Positions 60,082 through 64,000 of a stretch of 64,000 nt of DNA are shown piece after piece; within the stretch, counting starts at the first letter, position 1, and each line of letters starts with the position of its first letter. The notes under the pieces were generated by a model. It saw only the letters and a list, made by a program, of their open reading frames with translations, searched no databases and was not told the DNA's origin. A program made the position numbers and the translations under genes. Source of the stretch: an uncultured Eubacterium sp. (GTDB lineage: Bacteria; Bacillota; Clostridia; Lachnospirales; Lachnospiraceae); NCBI GenBank assembly GCA_934320655.1, contig CAKRFN010000011.1:1-64000 (forward strand), read 5' to 3'.

Positions 60082-61011
60082 ATGAAAACAAAATTATCAA
60101 AACTATCATTACTTACGATCGTTACACTTTGCACGGCATTATCACTGACCGCATGCGGCGGCACGCAACCGGCAGACTCTAAAAAGCCGCAGGATACCCA
60201 GACGGAAACCGGCACACAAGCTGCAGGCGACCCCAAGGCGAAGCTGGATGATCTGTATCAGCAGGAGAACCAGTTGTTTGCAGAACATAAAGACGTATGG
60301 AACAAGGTGTTTGGCATGATGGATAAGAATGCTGCGAATCCAGATGGCAATTATGCTGACACTCTGGCTGACGCCGTAGAAGCAAATAAGGCTTCCTTTA
60401 CAGAGGATGAGCTGAAAACACTCACCGGGGATATCGAAGCTATACGCACCATTGAGGAACAGATCGCGGAAATCGAAAAAGATGATGCGGCATCCGATAA
60501 CAGCGGCCAGACCGATCATTCTGACACAGCCTCTCCCTTCAGTGATTTCTCCGGTCAGGATTTTGATGGCAATTCTGTTGACGAAAGCCTGTTCTCCAAA
60601 AATGCAGTAACTGTCGTCAATTTCTGGTTTAACGGCTGCAAGCCTTGTGTTGCCGAATTATCGGAGCTCAACGCATTAAATGATGAACTCAAGGCAATGG
60701 GTGGCGAGGTGATCGGTATCAACACAGAGACTCTGGACGGAAATGAAGCTGCCATAAAAGAAGCTGCCGCTATTCTCGAAAGTCAGGGGGCTAAATACCG
60801 CAACATTTCCCTGAACTCTGATTCAGCCGCATGTAAATACGCCTTTAACATTATGGCCTTTCCTACAACTATACTAGTCGATCGGAATGGCAATATTGTA
60901 GGCGATCCCATGCTCGGTGGAATTGATAATAAGGACAACTATGATACTCTGATGAAGCAGATTCAGTCTGTCATCGATGCAGACACTGATGCAGACAGTT
61001 CAAATAAATAA
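60082..61011 (+). CDS. TlpA/ResA-like thioredoxin-fold lipoprotein
   Basis: 309 residues. Lipoprotein signal with LSLTACGG (Cys near 25). A low-complexity linker, a helical segment (about 50-135) and then the thioredoxin fold (about 150-300): DFSGQDFDGNSVDESLF, active site FWFNGCKPCVAEL (CKPC near 197-200), and the cis-Pro region AFPTTILVDRNG near 265. It reduces disulfides outside the membrane. Third in the cassette after the membrane ferredoxin; CXXC peptide, ferredoxin and TlpA could pass electrons in order. A terminator follows. Confidence 0.88.
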   Translation: MKTKLSKLSLLTIVTLCTALSLTACGGTQPADSKKPQDTQTETGTQAAGDPKAKLDDLYQQENQLFAEHKDVWNKVFGMMDKNAANPDGNYADTLADAVEANKASFTEDELKTLTGDIEAIRTIEEQIAEIEKDDAASDNSGQTDHSDTASPFSDFSGQDFDGNSVDESLFSKNAVTVVNFWFNGCKPCVAELSELNALNDELKAMGGEVIGINTETLDGNEAAIKEAAAILESQGAKYRNISLNSDSAACKYAFNIMAFPTTILVDRNGNIVGDPMLGGIDNKDNYDTLMKQIQSVIDADTDADSSNK

Positions 61012-61027
61012 TTCACTACGTTTTCTT

Positions 61028-61062
61028 CTGCCAGCCTGCTCAACAGCGGCTGGCAGGTTTTT
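61028..61062. terminator. Terminator between convergent tlpA-like and GH42 genes
   Basis: Perfect 9-bp stem CTGCCAGCC with GGCTGGCAG, loop of 11 nt, then GTTTTT on the plus strand. The minus-strand side has an A/T-rich tail after the stem, so it may work in both directions. Confidence 0.85.
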
Positions 61063-61068
61063 CTGTTA

Positions 61069-63081
61069 TCAGCCGGTCACTACGACCGCCACATCCCACG
61101 GTGCCAGACGCAGCCTGCCGCCCTCCAGGATGCCGGTCAGCACTTCCCTGCAGTCTTGTACGGACACGCGCTGTTCCTGTGCAGAATAATTCAGATAATA
61201 GCTGATGTGCTCACCCTGCTCATTCACACCACTGCGCACAATGACAGGATAGCACACATCATCACGCAGCGTGATGCCTGCCTGTGTCAGTTCGCGCGTC
61301 AATAGCTGTTTTAACAGTTCCTGCGGCAGCCCACAGCCAATATAGCACGCCGTACCCTTTCCAAAATGATGCTCGGTCACTGCCGCATAGTCCTTCCAGT
61401 TTGCATCTGCATAATGTATGAGTACCTGCGCACCCTGCGGTCTGAGCAGTTCCATAAAATACCGTGCCTGATATCGTTCACCGTCTGCCAGTCCGCCCCC
61501 TTCCAACGCGACATGCTTTGGAAATGTAAACTGCTGATAATAGATCCCGAATACATCCGTCAGGCCATGTGGCTGTAAATCATGATAGATCTTCACATAC
61601 TCATCTGCAAATGCCGTCTTATATGTAGCGATCAACAGTCCGCCCTGTGCCGTGTAATCTCTCAGTTTTTCAATTACAGATTCTGCAATCGCATAATACG
61701 CAGGTACAATGACCGCCTGATACTGTTCGAATACATCCTCATCCCAGATAATATCACACTCGACATTCAGCTCATACAATGCATCATAAATATCACGCAC
61801 GACGTCATTATACCCGATACTCTCCTCACTGCCTGCTTTTGCCTGGATTGGAAACCATTTTAGCGCCGTGAGTGCCACATTGCTCACTAATATAGCGACC
61901 CGGTTATTCTTTTTCAGATTGACGAGCCGTGGAGACAACTGTTTCATCTCATGCCCGGTTCTGACTGCCTCCCGGTATACCTCATTTTCTGATAAGTCAT
62001 GACTGAGCACGCCCTTCCAGTAGGATTCCTTCGCATTGTGCAGGGAATGCCAGTGCCAGTACTCGACGGCGTTGGCGCCTGCTGCCAGATGGCTGAATGC
62101 CTGCAATCTCAGCTGCCCCGGATACGGTGTCCAGTCCGGGAAACCCTGTGCCTGTGTCTCCAGTACAAGATAATTGTCGTGCTTTAACGACCGTGTCAGA
62201 TCTCCGCCAAAGGCGATCTCCTTTCCGGTCAGTTCATCCTGCGTAGGATGATAGATATCGATACCTGCTATATCGAGGAGCTTCGCTGCCTGCGGATGAT
62301 CCACATCGGTCTGGATTCCATGGGAATAGCCCCGCCATGACAGATCCAGATTCGTCGTGATGAACTGATCCTCCCTGCTGTATTCCCTGACCAGATCTGC
62401 CAGCCACGAGAGATAATCCGTCACGAGACTGCGCTGGTATTTTTCAAATTCTGCACCGAGACTGCCGTTAATCGTGCCACGCACATCCGGGAAGTCCTCC
62501 CATGTATTGATCCGGTTGCTCCAGTAATCGAGCCCGAACTCGTGGTTCATCGCATCCAGATCGCTGTGAAACTTTTCCTTTAAATATTTCACAAAATTGT
62601 GCTGGACATTCGTTCCAGCAGTGCCGTAATATTTTGTCTCATTATCGAGCTGATAGCCGATCACACATTTGCGCCCGGCTGTGCGCTCTGCCAGCTTCCG
62701 CACGATCCGCTCCACATAAAAACGATACGTCGGATGCGTGATATCCATATTCTGACGGGGCCCGTAGATCTCTTTGCCGTTCTTTGTCGTCGCTAAAATA
62801 TCCGGATGCTCCTTCACAAGCCACGTCGGTATGGCATAGGTCGGTGTACCGACGATCACGGCTATACCCGCCTGTTCCATTGCATCAAGCACCCGGTCGA
62901 CATGTGAAAAATCGAACACACCATTTTGTGGTTCATAAGTACTCCATGTGCTCTCGGCAATACGCACGACATTCATGTCTGCTTTTTTCATCAGTTCAAT
63001 ATCTTGTTCCAGACGCCCGCAAGGCATATATTCGTCATAATATGCCGCGCCGTATAGTAAATGCCCTGGTTTTCCTCCCAT
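61069..63081 (-). CDS. Beta-galactosidase, glycoside hydrolase family 42
   Basis: 670 residues, full length. TIM barrel at about 1-380 with LLYGAAYYDEYMP, MNVVRIAESTWSTYEP, acid/base Glu in GYQLDNE near 145, and nucleophile Glu in LVLETQAQGFPDW near 308. Trimerisation (about 390-590) and C-terminal beta-sandwich domains follow. It releases galactose from short beta-galactosides; the lack of a signal peptide places it in the cytoplasm. AAGGGGG fixes the ATG at 63081. No transporter or regulator is adjacent. Confidence 0.92.
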   Translation of the reverse strand: MGGKPGHLLYGAAYYDEYMPCGRLEQDIELMKKADMNVVRIAESTWSTYEPQNGVFDFSHVDRVLDAMEQAGIAVIVGTPTYAIPTWLVKEHPDILATTKNGKEIYGPRQNMDITHPTYRFYVERIVRKLAERTAGRKCVIGYQLDNETKYYGTAGTNVQHNFVKYLKEKFHSDLDAMNHEFGLDYWSNRINTWEDFPDVRGTINGSLGAEFEKYQRSLVTDYLSWLADLVREYSREDQFITTNLDLSWRGYSHGIQTDVDHPQAAKLLDIAGIDIYHPTQDELTGKEIAFGGDLTRSLKHDNYLVLETQAQGFPDWTPYPGQLRLQAFSHLAAGANAVEYWHWHSLHNAKESYWKGVLSHDLSENEVYREAVRTGHEMKQLSPRLVNLKKNNRVAILVSNVALTALKWFPIQAKAGSEESIGYNDVVRDIYDALYELNVECDIIWDEDVFEQYQAVIVPAYYAIAESVIEKLRDYTAQGGLLIATYKTAFADEYVKIYHDLQPHGLTDVFGIYYQQFTFPKHVALEGGGLADGERYQARYFMELLRPQGAQVLIHYADANWKDYAAVTEHHFGKGTACYIGCGLPQELLKQLLTRELTQAGITLRDDVCYPVIVRSGVNEQGEHISYYLNYSAQEQRVSVQDCREVLTGILEGGRLRLAPWDVAVVVTG

Positions 63082-63146
63082 GGTTATCCCCCTTGTAAAT
63101 TCTAAAATGATAAGCTGCAATCATTGTTTTTGATTCTGAATTCCCA

Positions 63147-63641
63147 TCATAATTCCTGCTCGTAACATAAATACGGCTGTCCGTACATCTCACATGTTCC
63201 TGCAAGTGCAAACCCTAAATGAGCATAAGACCGGACTGCCTTGGCATTGTTCTCACTCACCATATAATGAATACTCTTCTTTCCGCGTTTTTTCAGTTCT
63301 CCCATCGCATAGCGGATCATCTCCCTGGCAATGCCCTGATTCTGGCAGTCAATACGCACCGCCAGCCGCGACACCTCTCCACCCGGCTGCAGATCGGGAT
63401 TCCAAAACGGCAGTCCTTCCACATTTCCATCCTGATCCAGTGAAATCGCTGCGATGATGGCCTGCCCATCACCCTGATCTTCTCTCATGACAAACAGTGC
63501 ATCCCTGCCCAGGTCAAAGGCGATCTCCTTCAACCCCGGATAATTCTCATCCCACACACAGCATTCCGTCCCTAGCTGTGAACGGTATAGCTGATAGATC
63601 TCCTCTGTATCCTGCGCGGTCGCAAGCGTAATCTGCCTCAT
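63147..63641 (-). CDS. GNAT-family N-acetyltransferase
   Basis: 164 residues. GNAT fold with the acetyl-CoA site around VSRLAVRIDCQNQGIAREM (R/Q-x-x-G-x-A type) near 93-110, then HYMVSENNAKAVRSYAHLGF near 140. The acceptor is unknown. AGGAGG lies just before the ATG. The promoter contains the same double-dyad operator as blaI (63661-63703), so it probably belongs to the BlaI regulon; the acceptor may be an antibiotic or a cell-wall-related amine. It is co-directional with the GH42 gene, 65 bp downstream. Confidence 0.85.
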   Translation of the reverse strand: MRQITLATAQDTEEIYQLYRSQLGTECCVWDENYPGLKEIAFDLGRDALFVMREDQGDGQAIIAAISLDQDGNVEGLPFWNPDLQPGGEVSRLAVRIDCQNQGIAREMIRYAMGELKKRGKKSIHYMVSENNAKAVRSYAHLGFALAGTCEMYGQPYLCYEQEL

Positions 63642-63660
63642 ACTTTTATCCTCCTAAAAA

Positions 63661-63703
63661 GACCACAAACAGTGGTCTTATCGTTCGACTACCGCCTGTG
63701 GCC
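63661..63703. promoter_or_regulatory. Double-dyad BlaI-type operator upstream of the GNAT gene
   Basis: Site 1 GACCACAAACAGTGGTC (63661-63677) and site 2 GACTACCGCCTGTGGCC (63687-63703) are separated by 9 bp (TTATCGTTC). This is the same arrangement, spacing and core as at 57016-57058. The sites lie 19 bp upstream of the GNAT start, so a bound repressor would block its promoter. Confidence 0.7.
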
Positions 63704-63761
63704 TGTTTTGTGAAAGAACTGATTACTCAGTTTTATTATTTTATTTTGTTATTTAGTCTAA

Positions 63762-64000
63762 TTATTTACTTTTTATTTTAAAGATTACTTTTTTCTGTGT
63801 GTTTACACGTAACTGGTATCCGCCCTTTACCTTGATCATGCTGTCCGGATCCAATGGCATATATGATACTGTTCCATCGGTAGCGGTTAATATCGCATAC
63901 GCACGGTTCATTTCGTCTACAGATGAAAATACTTTACTTCCGGTACTTGATTTCACAGATTTAATACGGGCACCATCAGTAAACATCTGCATCCATCTTC
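63762..64000 (-). CDS. C-terminal end of an unidentified protein (partial, runs off the right edge)
   Basis: The frame is open from the window edge to a stop at 63762 (78 residues visible plus a partial codon). The visible part reads RWMQMFTDGARIKSVKS, then FSSVDEMNRAYAIL, MPLDPDSMIKVKGG and a basic end VIFKIKSK. No recognisable motif. An internal ATG at 63992 is not a convincing start, since it has no ribosome binding site within the window. It is upstream of the operator region of the GNAT gene and possibly part of a larger extracellular or cell-wall-type protein. Confidence 0.5.
   Translation of the reverse strand, partial: RWMQMFTDGARIKSVKSSTGSKVFSSVDEMNRAYAILTATDGTVSYMPLDPDSMIKVKGGYQLRVNTQKKVIFKIKSK

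Noticed and set aside
1..64000. Prophage, CRISPR array, tRNA or rRNA genes
   Set aside because: No phage structural genes, regular spacer-repeat arrays, or clover-leaf or rRNA-like sequences were recognised on either strand.

Overview
The window looks like a chromosomal segment of an anaerobic gut-type Lachnospiraceae (Clostridia). The support is strong AGGAGG ribosome binding sites, FabK instead of FabI, an AccD-AccA fusion, anaerobic cobalamin synthesis (cbi genes), class III ribonucleotide reductase, a rubredoxin/rubrerythrin oxidative-stress protein and a CD1871A-type small CXXC protein. No rRNA, tRNA, CRISPR array, prophage or intact insertion sequence was seen. Most genes lie on the minus strand.

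Layout. (1) 1-2180: a flavin reductase-rubredoxin-rubrerythrin fusion running off the left edge, behind a decayed PerR remnant and an AraC regulator whose 3' end is fused to a broken PPOX gene; this is a deletion scar. (2) 2181-3572: a MATE exporter. (3) 3569-17451: a tightly overlapping cobalamin operon (hydrolase, corrinoid reductive activator, cbiD, cbiL, cbiF, cbiH, a cbiJ-cbiE-cbiT fusion, cbiA, cobT, cobU, cobS, a short cobU paralogue, cbiB). No cbiC, cbiG, cbiP or riboswitch is in the window. (4) 17538-20117: iron alcohol dehydrogenase and a second MATE exporter. (5) 20140-30321: a phosphate regulon with phoR, phoB, a Na/Pi transporter, an unannotated 35-residue membrane peptide, phoU, pstB, pstA, pstC and a circularly permuted PstS. 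Three promoters carry matching 11-bp-periodic Pho boxes. A patatin gene and a decayed AAA-type gene split pstA from pstB. (6) 30366-36867: a c-di-GMP protein, a radical SAM protein, nrdD and trmO.

(7) 36888-49900: the fatty-acid synthesis operon (acpP, fabK, fabD, fabG, fabF, fabZ, accDA, fabH), then a FabT-like MarR regulator, an EF-G/TetM-like GTPase fused to a Rae1-type NYN nuclease, and a third MATE exporter. The acpP promoter is consensus-like with candidate FabT half-sites. Three copies of a structured, mobile-looking non-coding repeat family interrupt this stretch. The clearest is a 121-bp MITE with perfect 19-bp terminal inverted repeats and a 10-bp target duplication. (8) 50102-64000: a Cys-rich small protein, a chemotaxis receptor and a receptor fragment, a lipoprotein, a LURP-one protein, a BlaR1/BlaI pair, a two-component system divergent from a three-gene thiol/Fe-S membrane redox cassette, a GH42 beta-galactosidase, a GNAT acetyltransferase and a partial gene at the right edge. 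The BlaI gene and the GNAT gene share the same unusual double-dyad operator.

The most notable candidates are the GTPase-NYN ribonuclease fusion in the fab operon, the MITE family, the shared BlaI-type double operator, the Pho-regulon architecture with its new small membrane protein, and the cluster of in-frame fusions that read through former ribosome binding sites at the left edge.
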